64,000 bases of DNA from Musa acuminata AAA Group. Taxonomy: Eukaryota; Streptophyta; Magnoliopsida; Zingiberales; Musaceae. The stretch is from the NCBI RefSeq assembly GCF_036884655.1, contig NC_088330.1, positions 30,259,001-30,323,000 of the forward strand. Direction: 5' to 3'. How positions within the stretch are numbered: the first letter of the stretch is position 1; each line of letters starts with the position of its first letter. Made by a program: the position numbers and the translations under genes. The notes below the pieces were generated by a model, which had not been told where the DNA came from, made no database searches, and saw nothing but the letters and a program-made list of their open reading frames with translations. Positions 9,352 to 20,151 of the stretch are shown here, one piece after another.

Positions 9352-12300
9352 ATGCCTCGGGCATTAAGCAACCGAGGAGGTGGCCTCGGGCATTGAGCGA
9401 CCGAGGGGGTGGCCTCGGGCATTAAGCGACCGAGGATGCCTCGGGCATTAAGCGACCGAGGAGGTGGCCTCGGGCATTGAGCGACCGAGGATGCCTCGGG
9501 CATTAAGCGACCGAGGGGGTGGCCTCGGGCATTAAGCGACCGAGGAGGTGGCCTCGGGCATTGAGCGACCGAGGATGCCTCGGGCATTGAGCAACCGAGG
9601 AGGTGGCCTCGGGCATTGAGCGACCGAGGATGACTCGGGCATTAAGCGACCGAGGAGGTGGCCTCGGGCATTGAGCGACCGAGGATGCCTCGGGCATTAA
9701 GCGACCGAGGCGGTGGCCTCGGGCATTGAGCGACCGAGGATGTGGCCTCGGGCATTAAGCGACCGAGGATGCCTCGGGCATTAAGCGACCGAGGGGGTGG
9801 CCTCGGGCATTGAGCGACAGAGGATGCCTCGGGCATTAAGCGACCGAGGAGGTGGCCTCGGGCATTGAGCGACCGAGGATGCCTCGGGCATTAAGCGACC
9901 GAGGAGGTGGCCTCGGGCATTGAGCGACCGAGGATGCCTCGGGCATTAAGCGACCGAGGGGGTAGCCTCGGGCATTAAGCGACCGAGGATGCCTCGGGCA
10001 TTAAGCGACCGAGGAGGTGGCCTCGGGCATTGAGCGACCGAGGATGCCTCGGGCATTAAGCGACCGAGGGGGTGGCCTCAGGCATTAAGCGACCGAGGAT
10101 GCCTCGGGCATTCAGCGACCGAGGAGGTGGCCTCGGGCATTGAGCGACCGAGGATGCCTCGGGCATTGAGCGACCGAGGATGCCTCGGGCATTAAGCGAC
10201 CGAGGGGGTGGCCTCGGGCATTGAGCGACCGAGGATGTGGCCTCGGGCATTATGCGACCGAGGGGGTGGCCTCGGGCATTGAGCGACCGAGGACCGAGGA
10301 TGCCTCGGGCATTAAGCGACCGAGGAGGTGGCCTCGGGCATTGAGCGACCGAGGATGCCTCGGGAATTAAGCGACCGAGGAGGTGGCCTCGGGCATTGAG
10401 CGACCGAGGATGCCTCGGGCATTAAGCGACCGAGGGGGTGGCCTCGGGCATTGAGCGACCGAGGATGTGGCCTCGGGCATTAAGCGACCGAGGATGCCTC
10501 GGGCATTAAGCGACCGAGGGGGTGGCCTCGGGCATTAAGCGACCGAGGAGGTGGCCTCGGGCATTGAGCGACCGAGGAGGTGGCCTCGGGCATTGAGCGA
10601 CCGAGGAGGTGGCCTCGGGCATTGAGCGACCGAGGATGCCTCGGGCATTAAGCGACCGAGGGGGTGGCCTCGGGCATTGAGCGACCGAGGAGGTGGCCTC
10701 GGGCATTGAGCGACCGAGGATGCCTCGGGCATTAAGCGACCGAGGGGGTGGCCTCGGGCATTAAGCGACCGAGGAGGTGGCCTCGGGCATTGAGCGACCG
10801 AGGATGCCTCGGGCATTAAGCGACCGAGGGGGTGGCCTCGGGCATTGAGCGACCGAGGATGTGGCCTCGGGCATTAAGCGACCGAGGATGCCTCGGGCAT
10901 TAAGCGACCGAGGATGCCTCGGGCATTAAGCGACCGAGGAGGTGGCCTCGGGCATTGAGCGACCGAGGATGCCTCGGGCATTAAGCGACCGAGGGGGTGG
11001 CCTCGGGCATTAAGCGACCGAGGGGGTGGCCTCGGGCATTAAGCGTCCGAGGAGGTGGCCTCGGGCATTGAGCGACCGAGGATGCCTCGGGCATTGATCG
11101 ACCGAGGAGGTGGCCTCGGGCATTGAGCGACCGAGAATGCCTCGGGCATTAAGCGACCGAGGAGGTGGCCTCGGGCATTGAGCGACCGAGGATGCCTCGG
11201 GCATTGAGCGACCGAGGAGGTGGCCTCGGGCATTGAGCGACCGAGGATGCCTCGGGCATTAAGCGACCGAGGAGGTGGCCTCGGACATTGAGCGACCGAG
11301 GATGCCTCGGGCATTAAGCGATCGAGGGGGTGGCCTCGGGCATTAAGCGACCGAGGATACCTCGGGCATTAAGCGACCGAGGAGGTGGCCTCGGGCATTG
11401 AGCGACCGAGGATGCCTCGGGCATTTAGCAACCGAGGGGGTGGCCTCGGGCATTAAGCGACCGAGGATGCCTCGGGCATTAAGCGACCGAGGAGGTGGCC
11501 TCGGGCATTGAGCGACCGAGGATGTCTCGGGCATTGAGCGACCGAGGAGGTGGCCTCGGGCATTGAGCGACCGAGGAGGTGGCCTCGGGCATTGAGCGAC
11601 CGAGGATGCCTCGGGCATTAAGCGACCGAGGAGGTGGCCTCGGGCATTGAGCGACCGAGGATGCCTCGGGCATTAAGCGACTGAGGGGGTGGCCTCGGGC
11701 ATTGAGCGACCGAGGATGTGGCCTCGGGCATTAAGCGACCGAGGATGCCTCGGGCATTAAGCGACCGAGGGGGTGGCCTCGGGCATTAAGCGACCGAGGA
11801 GGTGGCCTCGGGCATTGAGCGACCGAGGATGCCTCGGGCATTGAGCGACCGAGGATGCCTCGGGCATTAAGCGACCGAGGAGGTGGCCTCGGGCATTGAG
11901 CGACCGAGGATGCCTCGGGCATTAAGCGACCGAGGGGGTGGCCTCGGGCATTGAGCGACCGAGGAGGTGGCCTCGGGCATTGAGCGACCGAGGATGCCTC
12001 GGGCATTAAGCGACCGAGGGGGTGGCCTCGGGCATTGAGCGACCGAGGATGCCTCGGGCATTAAGCGACCGAGGGGGTGGCCTCGGGCATTAAGCGACCG
12101 AGGATGCCTCGGGCATTAAGCGACCGAGGAGGTGGCCTCGGGCATTGAGCGACCGAGGATGCCTCGGGCATTAAGCGACCGAGGGGGTGGCCTCGGGCAT
12201 TGAGCGACCGAGGATGTGGCCTCGGGCATTAAGCGACCGAGGATGCCTCGGGCATTAAGCGACCGAGGAGGTGGCCTCGGGCATTGAGCGACCGAGGATG

Positions 12301-13359
12301 CCTCGGGCATTAAGCGACCGAGGGGGTGGCCTCGGGCATTGAGCGACCGAGGAGGTGGCCTCGGGCATTGAGCGACCGAGGATGCCTCGGGCATTAAGCG
12401 ACCGAGGGGGTGGCCTCGGGCATTAAGCGACCGAGGAGGTGGCCTCGGGCATTGAGCGACCGAGGATGCCTCGGGCATTAAGCGACCGAGGGGGTGGCCT
12501 CGGGCATTAAGCGACCGAGGATGCCTCGGGCATTAAGCGACCGAGGAGGTGGCCTCGGGCATTGAGCGACCGAGGATGCCTCGGGCATTAAGCGACCGAG
12601 GGGGTGGCCTCGGGCATTGAGCGACCGAGGATGTGGCCTCGGGCATTAAGCGACCGAGGATGCCTCGGGCATTAAGCGACCGAGGAGGTGGCCTCGGGCA
12701 TTGAGCGACCGAGGATGCCTCGGGCATTAAGCGACCGAGGGGGTGGCCTCGTGCATTAAGCGACCGAGGATGCCTCGGGCATTGAGCGACCGAGGAGGTG
12801 GCCTCGGGCATTGAGCGACCGAGGATGCCTCGGGCATTGAGCGACCGAGGAGGTGGCCTCTGGCATTGAGCAACCGAGGATGCCTCGGGCATTAAGCGAC
12901 CGAGGAGGTGGCCTTGGGCATTAAGCGACTGAGGATGCCTCGAGCATTAAGCTACCGAGGGGGTGGCCTCGGGCATTAAGCGACCGAGGATGCCTCGGGC
13001 ATTAAGCGACCGAGGAGGTGGCCTCGGGAATTGAGCGACCGAGGATGCCTCGGGCATTAAGCGACCGAGGAGGTGGCCTCGGGCATTGCGCGACCGAGGA
13101 TGCCTCGGGCATTAAGCGACCGAGGATGCCTCGGGCATTGAGCGACCGAGGAGGTGGCCTCTGGCATTGAGCGACCGAGGATGCCTCGGGCATTAAGCGA
13201 CCGAGGAGGTGGCCTCGGGCATTGAGCGACCGAGGATGCCTCGGGCATTAAGCGACCGAGGGGGTGGCCTCGGGCATTGAGCGACCGAGGATGTGGCCTC
13301 GGGCATTAAGCGACCGAGAATGCCTCGGGCATTAAGCGACCGAGGAGGTGGCCTCGGGC
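9352..13359. repeat. 4-kb minisatellite of alternating 26- and 29-bp hairpin units
   Basis: About 145 units follow each other without unique spacers. The core is CCTCGGGCATTRAGCGACCGAGG. CCTCGG and CCGAGG are exact reverse complements, so each unit can fold into a 6-bp stem with an 11-base loop. A 26-bp form (linker AT) alternates with a 29-bp form (linker AGGTGG or GGGTGG). GGATGTGG variants recur eight times, near 9738, 10234, 10464, 10858, 11715, 12213, 12630 and 13290. These usually sit in the same local context, which suggests higher-order repeats. Every unit carries about three CpG sites. Tat-type elements are known to carry tandem repeats in this 3' untranslated position. The long minus-strand frames through the array are a by-product of repetition. 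Confidence 0.95.
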
Positions 13360-13810
13360 GGTCTGCGCCGGCTTTTCTCTGGGGAAGGTCAAGGGGCCCG
13401 TTCCCTTTCGGCGTCCGCCGGGTTTCGAGCCTGATATGATTGCGGTTAACACGTTTAAGTTCGCCTCGATTACTGCCCCCGAGGCTGGTATGATGAGTGC
13501 TTTGATGCCCGTGCTGCGCCGCAGCCCTCTGCCGTGACAGGCCGTATTTATTGCGAGGGGGCGCCCCTTTTTCCCCCCTGTAGCGGACCTCGGGAGATGA
13601 GGAGTCGCCGGCTCCGGAGGGATGCGGCCGGCTTATAAGTAGCGTGAGGCAGGCTGTAGGGGGAACATCTTTTTCTCTTAACGCGTCCTACTGCCTTGCG
13701 TCTCCTTGCCCTGTCCGTGCTAACCGTCCTTCCTTGCCTGCGGGGCGGCGGCTTCGTCGGACCTTGCGTCGTCGTCGGAAGGGAAGGCGACCAAGGCGCT
13801 TGAGGCCTTG
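13360..13810 (+). promoter_or_regulatory. Putative promoter and 5' leader of the antisense gene
   Basis: This 450-bp unique segment separates the satellite array from the antisense gene's ATG. It contains CTTATAAGTAG at 13632-13642 as a TATA candidate, which would put transcription start near 13665-13675. A GC-rich leader follows. The gene's reading frame stays open upstream to a TAA near 13723, with no earlier ATG in it, so 13811 is the first possible start. The promoter assignment is inference. Confidence 0.5.
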
Positions 13811-15810
13811 ATGTGGCCCCACGATCACGACTCCACCGTGTGCGAGTCAGCGCTAAGTCTCCTCCGGGATCGCTATGGCGTCCCGGAGGTGTTTGTCCTT
13901 CAAGCCCCTGAGCCTGGCCAACGTGCATACGACCCCATCCCTAGGGGCTTTGCCATTACCCTTGATGCTTTTGAGGCCGGGCTACGCCTCCCTCTGCACC
14001 CTGTCATAGTTTCCTTCCTTTCTTGGTGGCGTATCTCCCCGTCCCAAATGGCGCCGAACTCATGGCGCTATCTGGTGGCGTTCTTAGGCGAATGTCATTA
14101 TGCCGAGATTCCCCCGACTCGATCTCTCTTCCTCTCTTGCTTTCGTCTCTTCCGGGGGTCGGGGGGTTACTATCTGTCCGCCCGAATGGGTTTCAGGGTG
14201 AGTGGGGCTCCTTCCAGTAACAAGGGGTGGAAGGAGCGCTTCTTTTTTGTCAGTCGCTCGGGAGACTGGGGGTTCGGCGTCCGCTGGGGGGCGCGCGTGA
14301 TAGACAATACCCCCCCGGTTTTGGATGACGATGAGCGCCTGGGGCTTCGGCGGCTCAGAGAAATCCTCCCGTCCTCCCAAGCCATCCGGAGCATGTCCGA
14401 GCGGTGGTTAGTAGAGGCGGGTCTTAGCCCAGTGCCTCTAGGTACGCTCCGAGGAGCGGCTCCATTTTCCTCTTGTTCTTTTTACGTGTTGTCGCTTGGC
14501 TAACAGCCATTCTGATCCTTCTTGGCAGACATGGTGCGTCTCGAGGACTTGCGTGGGGGGAAGACCGCCGCTGCGTCGGGCCGTTCGCCCTCCGTCGCCA
14601 AGGCGGGCTCGAGGGAGGCTCCCGTGGATATTGAGGCGGGCCGGCCTCGGAAGAGGGCGCGGGCGCCGTCAAGCGGAGATCTCGAGGTGGTTGCCGCTCC
14701 GGCAACGGGAGCCGCGGTGGCGCCGGCGGTGGAGGGTCCCGCTGGAAGCCTCGGAGAAGGCGAGGCCGGTCCGAACGGGGGTGCGGTGGCGGAGGCGGCT
14801 CGCCACCCTTCCGTCCGCGAGCTTCTCTGCCTTCCGCTAAGGGAGGATGAGCCGTACCTGATGCGGGAGGTGGGTGCTCTTCCCCGCGGCGTGGCCATCG
14901 ATCCACTGGTGGCTCGGTGGGAGGGCCTTACCCGGGGCACCCGGGTGTGGGCCGACGGAGGTGTCGCGGGCAGGTTCATCCGTGGCGGGCTTCACCCTGA
15001 CATAGCCCGGGATCTATACTCCCTGCCCTTCGACTCTTTGCTCAGCAAGGCAGCAAAGTCCTTGTTGTGGGTAAGCATCCTCTCGCCCCTTGGTTCGTCT
15101 GTTTTTTTTTTTTTTTTTGGAAGGGTCTGATTCTAACTTTGACTTCGTCCTTCCCTTAGGGCAACCACTATGCCGCCGCTTTGATGGACCGCGTTCGGGA
15201 CGCGGGACAAGTCATCGCTGCCTTGAGCTGCCGCAACGTCGAGCTCCGGCGGCAAGCGGACGAGGCCCGTGCCGGGGCTGGCCCCGAGGCGGTGGCCGTT
15301 GCTGAGCAACGTGCCTTGGGCCTGGAGGCCGAGGTGGCGCGGCTGACTTCGGAACTCCAGGCGTCCTCCGAGCGACTCGCGGAGTTGCAGACGCAGCTGG
15401 AGGCGTCCGAGGCACACAACGCGGAGTCGCAGGCTCACCTGAGGGCGGCAATGGTGGAGTCCCGCTCGGCGAGGTCCGACTCCGTCGAGCTGATTCGACG
15501 TCTGGAGGAGGCACGGGCTGAGGCGTCGGGGGCTACCGAGGCCCTGGAGGCCGAGATCCGCCAACGGCCGGCGAAGGACAAGAAGCTGGTCGAGGACTAC
15601 AAGGCTTCCTCGGGCTTTCAGCTAGGTCTTGTCCGGACCGGGCGGGTCTCGTATGAGTATGGATATCGGGTTGCCCTCGCCCGCTTCAAGGCACGCAACC
15701 CCGACTCGGAGGTCGTGGAGGATCCCTTCGGCTCCTTCCCTGAAGATCTGAGCGTCGACATGCCGGCCGACGTTCCTTTTGATGATAGCCCTGACGCCCC
15801 CGAGGACTGA
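13811..15810 (+). CDS. Antisense spliced ORF of the Gypsy element ('putative gypsy type transposon' family), 607 aa
   Basis: Three exons can be joined in frame: 13811-14441, 14529-15070 and 15160-15810. Both introns have GT...AG ends and the coding total of 1824 bases is a multiple of three. The first 200 residues contain the 'GLRLPLHPVIVSFLSWWRIS' and 'APNSWRYLVAFLGEC' motifs of the plant Transposase_28-type domain, whose biochemical role is unknown. Exon 2 encodes a basic, alanine-rich linker with a possible nuclear signal (RPRKRAR). Exon 3 opens with GNHYAAALMDRVRDAG, runs into a long heptad-rich coiled coil, and ends in an acidic tail. The gene runs opposite to gag-pol and meets it tail to tail; their ends are only 113 bp apart. 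The frame is fully open, unlike pol, so it may still be functional or the element may be young. Antisense ORFs in this position are known from Grande-like Tat elements. Confidence 0.8.
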
Positions 15811-15922
15811 TGTCCTTTGTATTTTTTTGCTTTTGTTTTTTTTTTTTTTTTTTTGACACCTCCTTTGCTTTAGAATGAACATGATCTATCTTCTTTTTCG
15901 GAGTTCCGTAACCGGCCAAGTC
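15811..15922. other. Convergent 3' ends of the antisense gene and pol
   Basis: A T-rich segment, with an 18-base T run at about 15837-15854, lies between the antisense gene's stop codon and the last codons of the pol remnant. Transcripts from both strands would have to end or overlap here. Confidence 0.5.
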
Positions 15923-17488
15923 CTATGGAAAGAACTTTTTGAGATTTTGTGCATTCCAGGTCCTTGGCAGGGACTAACCTTCCATTGTGGCGAGCCGGAA
16001 TGCGCCGGTTCCGATGACTTCGGTCACCCGATAGGGGCCTTCCCAACTGGGGGCTAGCTTGCCTCTTTGTCGGGTTGGGTCACTGAGGCTCGAGGAGGTC
16101 ACCGATAGGGGCCTTCCCAACTCCGAGGAGGATATGAGGCTCGAGGCCAGCTTAGCCAGCGCGTCAGCGCGCTCGTTCTCCGCCCTTGGGACATTAGATA
16201 ATGTAAAATGATGGAACTTCGTGGCTAAGTTCCGCACCTGTGCCAGGTATCTTGCCATGGTCTGGTCGCGAGCCTCATATCCTCCTCGGAGTTGCTCGGC
16301 CACTAGTTGGGAATCCGTGTGGACGCAGAGGGAGTCCACCTGCATCTCGAGCGCCAATCTGAGTCCCGCCAGGAGTGCTTCATACTCTGCTTCGTTATTA
16401 GTGGCGCGGAACCCGAAGCGGAGGGAGCGCTCGAATGACCGCCCGTCGGGGGCTCGGAGCACCAACCCCGCGCCCGCCCCCTTTGAGTTGGCCGATCCGT
16501 CGACGTGCAGGACCCAGGCCTCGGGGGGTCGTCCGAGGCTCCCGCTCTCGTCTTGGGTTAGCTCCGCGATGAAGTCGGCGACGGACTGGGCTTTGATGGC
16601 CGTTCGGGGTACGTACCGTATGTCATGTTCGCCGAGCTCTACTGCCCATTTGAGGAGTCGTCCTGCCACATCAAATTTAGATAGGACCAACCGAAGTGGT
16701 TGGTCGGTAACTACCTCCACGGGGTGAGCCTGGAAGTAGGGACGCAGCTTCCGGGCGGACAGCACAAGGGCGAGGGCCAGCTTCTCGATCGGAGGGTATC
16801 GCTCCTCCGGGCCGCTGAGGACGTGGCTTGTGTAGTAGACCGGGAGTTGGCCGCTGGAGCTTTCTTTAACCAGGACGGAGCTTACCGCTCGTGGGGAGGC
16901 GGCCAGGTAGACGCTCAGCTTTTCGCCGGGGGTGACCGAGGCGAGCCGTGGGAGGTTGGCCAGGTGTCGTTTTATTTGCTGGAAGGCTTCCTCGCATTCT
17001 GTCGTCCATTGGAAGCCTCTCGGATTTTGTAGTGCCTTGAAGAAGGGAAAACAGCGATCTCCTGACCGAGCAAGGAATCGAGACATGGCGACGAGTTTCC
17101 CATTGAGGCGCTGCAAATCCTTGGTAGTCTGGGGCAATTGCATGTTGATGATTGCCTGGAGCTTCCCGGGGTCGGCGTCGATCCCTCTCTCATGCACGAT
17201 GAATCCGAAGAATTTTCCTGACGCGACACCGAAGGCGCATTTCGCTGGGTTGAGCCGCATGCCGATCTGGCGGAGTGTAGCGAAAGCTTCGGCCAGATCA
17301 GCCAAGTGAGTCCCAGCTTCTTGGCTCTTCACGATCATGTCGTCGACGTACACCTCCATGTTGCGGCCGATCTGGTGGGCGAATGCCTTGTTTACTGCCC
17401 TTTGATATGTCGCGCCGGCATTCTTCAGCCCAAAGGGCATGACCTTATAAAAGTAGACCCCTTGGTTGGTGATGAAGGCCGTGTGCTC
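15923..17488 (-). pseudogene. Gypsy pol, 3' part: RT, RNase H, second RNase H, integrase remnant
   Basis: This continues the frame of the upstream Gag-Pol after a TAA at 17489-17491. It begins EHTAFITNQG and holds the RT motifs MPFGLKNAGATYQ and YVDDMIVKS. An RT-type RNase H follows ('SVYLAASPRAVSSVLV', 'YTSHVLSGPEERYPP'). Then comes a second RNase H of the archaeal type ('WVLHVDGSANSKGAGAG', 'NNEAEYEALLAGL', 'HTDSQLVAEQL', 'NERADALAKLAS'). After that the frame jumps to the end of an integrase ('LAPSWEGPYRVTEVIGTGAF'); the zinc-binding and DDE domains are absent. A TAG at 15974-15976 breaks the last few codons. The copy cannot make a complete polymerase or an integrase. Confidence 0.9.
16027..16124. 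repeat. Short direct repeat marking the integrase deletion
   Basis: GATAGGGGCCTTCCCAACT occurs near 16031 and again near 16105. The first copy is native integrase C-terminal sequence. The second lies at the point where the RNase H region ends abruptly. It looks like filler DNA copied from the nearby sequence during repair of the break that removed the integrase core. Confidence 0.75.
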
Positions 17489-20125
17489 TTAATCTTCAGG
17501 TGTCATCCCGATCTGGTTATAGCCTGAGAAGGCGTCCATGAATGACAGGCGGGCGTGCCCTGCCGTAGCGTCAACCAGCTGGTCGACCCTTGGCAGGGGG
17601 TAGCAGTCTTTCGGACACGCTTTGTTAAGGCTAGTGTAGTCAACGCACATCCTCCACCTTCCATTTGCCTTTTTGACAAGAACTACATTGGACAGCCATT
17701 GTGGGTACCCAGCTTCTTTTATGAAGCCTGCCTTCAAGAGGCGAGTCACTTCTTCTTGTATGGCTGTCTGCCGCTCCGGGGCTTGCTGCCTCAGCTTTTG
17801 TTTCACCGGGCGAGCGTCGGTGGAAATACTGAGGCGATGCAGGGCGACCCCTGGGTCAACGCCCGTCATGTCCGATGGTGACCAAGCAAAGACATCAGCG
17901 TTTTCTTGAAGGAGGCCGACAAGTTGCTCTCGTTCGGGCTCGGGTAGCTCTGACCCGACCCTAATCGCCCGTTCCGGGTGATCTTTTTGTAGCGGTATGG
18001 CGACTGTGGTTTCCTTCGGCTCGACATGGGGGGCCGACCTCTGTGCTTCTCGGGGGTCCGTCAACGGTGGCTCGACCCTGAGCTTCTTAGGTAGCGAGAC
18101 GGCAGTTAGGTAGCAGCGCCGGGATTCTCGAGGGCTTCCCGCAGCTTCGCCGGTTCCTGCCAAGGTCGGGAACTTCACAGTCTGATAGTAGGTCGAGACG
18201 ACAGCTCTAACTTTGTTGAGTGTCGGGCGGCCAAGGATGGCGTTATAAGCGGCGGGGAGGTCGATGACCAAGAAGTTGGTCATCGTCGTCTTCGACTTTG
18301 GCGGAACTCCCAGGGTCAGAGGCAAAGTAACCGTCCCCAGCGGTGAGACTGAGTCACCGGTGAAGCCGGTGAGTGCCGAGGACACCGGCTTCATGCTATC
18401 TCCGGGGAGGCCGAGCTTCCGGTAGGCGTCGAGGTATAGTATGTCGGCCGAGCTTCCGGTGTCGACCATGATCCTTTGTACTTGCGCGTTAGCTATCTTG
18501 GCCGATATCACGAGTGCATCATCGTGTTCGGCCTGTTCATATGCCCCGGCCGGGAAAGTGACACTGGGTCCGGGCGCGTGTCCGGGAGCCTCAGCTGAGG
18601 CGGCTCGGGCGTATGCCTTCTTGCGGGCCATGGAGTCTCCGCCGGATGCGTGGCCGCCTGATATCACGTCGATCCGCCGCTCGACGGGTCCTTCCGGGCG
18701 GGGAGAAGATTCTTTGTTCGGGCGGAGATATTGGTCGAGGTGCCCCCTGCGAATGAGTTCCTCGATCTGCTTCTTCAACTCCCGGCATTGTTCGGTGTCG
18801 TGCCCACGTTGCCGGTGAAAGCGGCAGTATTTCGACTGATCTGCCAGTGCCCGAGGGCCACTCATCGGGTAGGGTTCCTTGAGCAAACCTTTTCCCCTTA
18901 TATGAAGGAATATGTCTGTTTGAGATGAATTCAAGGCCGGCAGGGGGGGCCTCGGAACCGTTGGGTCAGATCTGTCCGACCTGCGCCGAGATGTTGGCGG
19001 CTGTTGCTGCCGAGGCGGCTCCGATTTGGCTCCCCTGTGTCCCCTTGGTTTCCCGGCCATCCATGTCTCTACCGCGACGAATTGGCTCGCCCGTTGAAGC
19101 ATCTCTGGCACCGTTGTGGGTGGTCGTTCTACCAGGGACCAGAAGAACCTGGAGGGTCGTAAGCCTATCGTGAATGCCTGCATCAATAGGGAAGGATGAG
19201 CGTCCGAGAGCCCTCGGATCTGCGTCGTGAAGCGGTCCAGAAAATGGGAAAGGGGCTCATCTTCCCCTTGGTTGAGTTCGAGGAGTAGCGCCGTGGATGG
19301 CTTCGGGCGGGCGTAGGCGAGGAAGTTGAGCTCAAAATCCCGAGCGAGTTGGTCGAAAGAGGAGATGGTTCCTGCCTTGAGGCTACCGTACCATGCGCGG
19401 GCCGGCCCCCTCAAGGTTGTCGGGAATGCCCTGCACATCAGGGCGTCAGAGGTTCCGTACAGCGCCATTTGGGCGCGAAACGCGGCTACGTGATCCGCGG
19501 GGTCGGCGGCGCCGTTGTAGGCGTCCAGGGATGGGAGCCGAAAGTGCTGCGGGATAGCCTGATCTTGTATTTCGGGCGCGAATGGGGATCCTTGATACCC
19601 TTCCGTTCCGGGCTCTCCCTTCGTCCTGCGAACTTCTTGTTGTACCTCGTTCAAGCGTTGATTAAAGAGATGCAGTTGCGCCTGCAAGGCGTGGGTTGAG
19701 TTCTCGGGTGGCCATTCGGGCTCGGGGCGACTCGACGTGCCCACGGTTTCCCGATCCCTTTGCCGAGTCGCTTGGTTTCGGGGTGACTGAGGAGGCCTGG
19801 GGGGTGGCGCGTGCTCCCGAGGGGCAGGCTCCCGTTGGTGCACGGGCTGGTCGGTTTGCGGGGGTTCCGGCTGGGGGATGAGCGGAACGATAGCTTGCAC
19901 CATGCCTGCCAGTGTCCTTACTTGGTGGGCGAGGTCGTGGAAGGCCTCGGGGGAGACTGACGGGGGGACGATGGTGGCGTCGGGCGGTGACAGGCCCGGA
20001 TCATTGAACAGGCGCCAGTATTGCTCCGAAGTCGAAGCGAGGCGCCCCTCTTGGGGCTCTTCCCGTGGAGGATGACCTCTCGCAGCCGGGGAATCGCCGG
20101 GGCGGGTTTGCTGGCCAGTCGACAT
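17489..20125 (-). pseudogene. Gypsy Gag-protease-RT, 5' part, ended by a stop codon in RT
   Basis: The ATG at 20125 opens a frame of 878 codons, starting MSTGQQ. Gag core lies at roughly residues 190-360 ('[19 protein letters not shown]', 'ARAWYGSL', 'FIGL'-like [10 protein letters not shown]). A Cys/His motif, [14 protein letters not shown], sits near 432. The aspartic protease has [10 protein letters not shown] near 553 and ILGRPTLN near 629. RT begins near 755 and reaches '[16 protein letters not shown]', where TAA replaces a sense codon. The missing part continues directly in the same frame. Gag and Pol are one frame here, as in many Tat elements. The stop codon is probably a recent point mutation, since no other break occurs in this half. 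Confidence 0.92.
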
Positions 20126-20130
20126 TCCGG

Positions 20131-20148
20131 GCCCTCCTTCTAGCGCCA
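20131..20148 (-). promoter_or_regulatory. Primer-binding site of the Gypsy element
   Basis: The minus strand reads TGGCGCTAGAAGGAGGGC three bases after the 5' LTR. TGGCGC starts are usual for Tat elements. I could not assign the priming tRNA with certainty. Confidence 0.75.
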
Positions 20149-20151
20149 AAA

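Noticed and set aside
9135..13248. Series of minus-strand frames with MPEASSVAQCPRPPPRSLNARG repeats
   Set aside because: They are translations of the minisatellite. The 55-bp double unit is not a multiple of three, so the frame rotates and stops recur; there is no sign of a real protein.
9352..13359. CRISPR-like repeat series
   Set aside because: The units are contiguous with no unique spacers, and the DNA is clearly a plant genome.
14084..15564. Minus-strand frames opposite the antisense gene
   Set aside because: The plus-strand exons join in frame through proper introns and have family motifs; the minus frames do not.
16221..17527. Plus-strand frames of 70-170 codons opposite pol
   Set aside because: Shadow frames of the GC-rich Gypsy pol; the minus strand shows conserved RT and RNase H motifs.
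18441..20075. Plus-strand frames opposite Gag and protease
   Set aside because: Shadows of the minus-strand Gag-protease frame.
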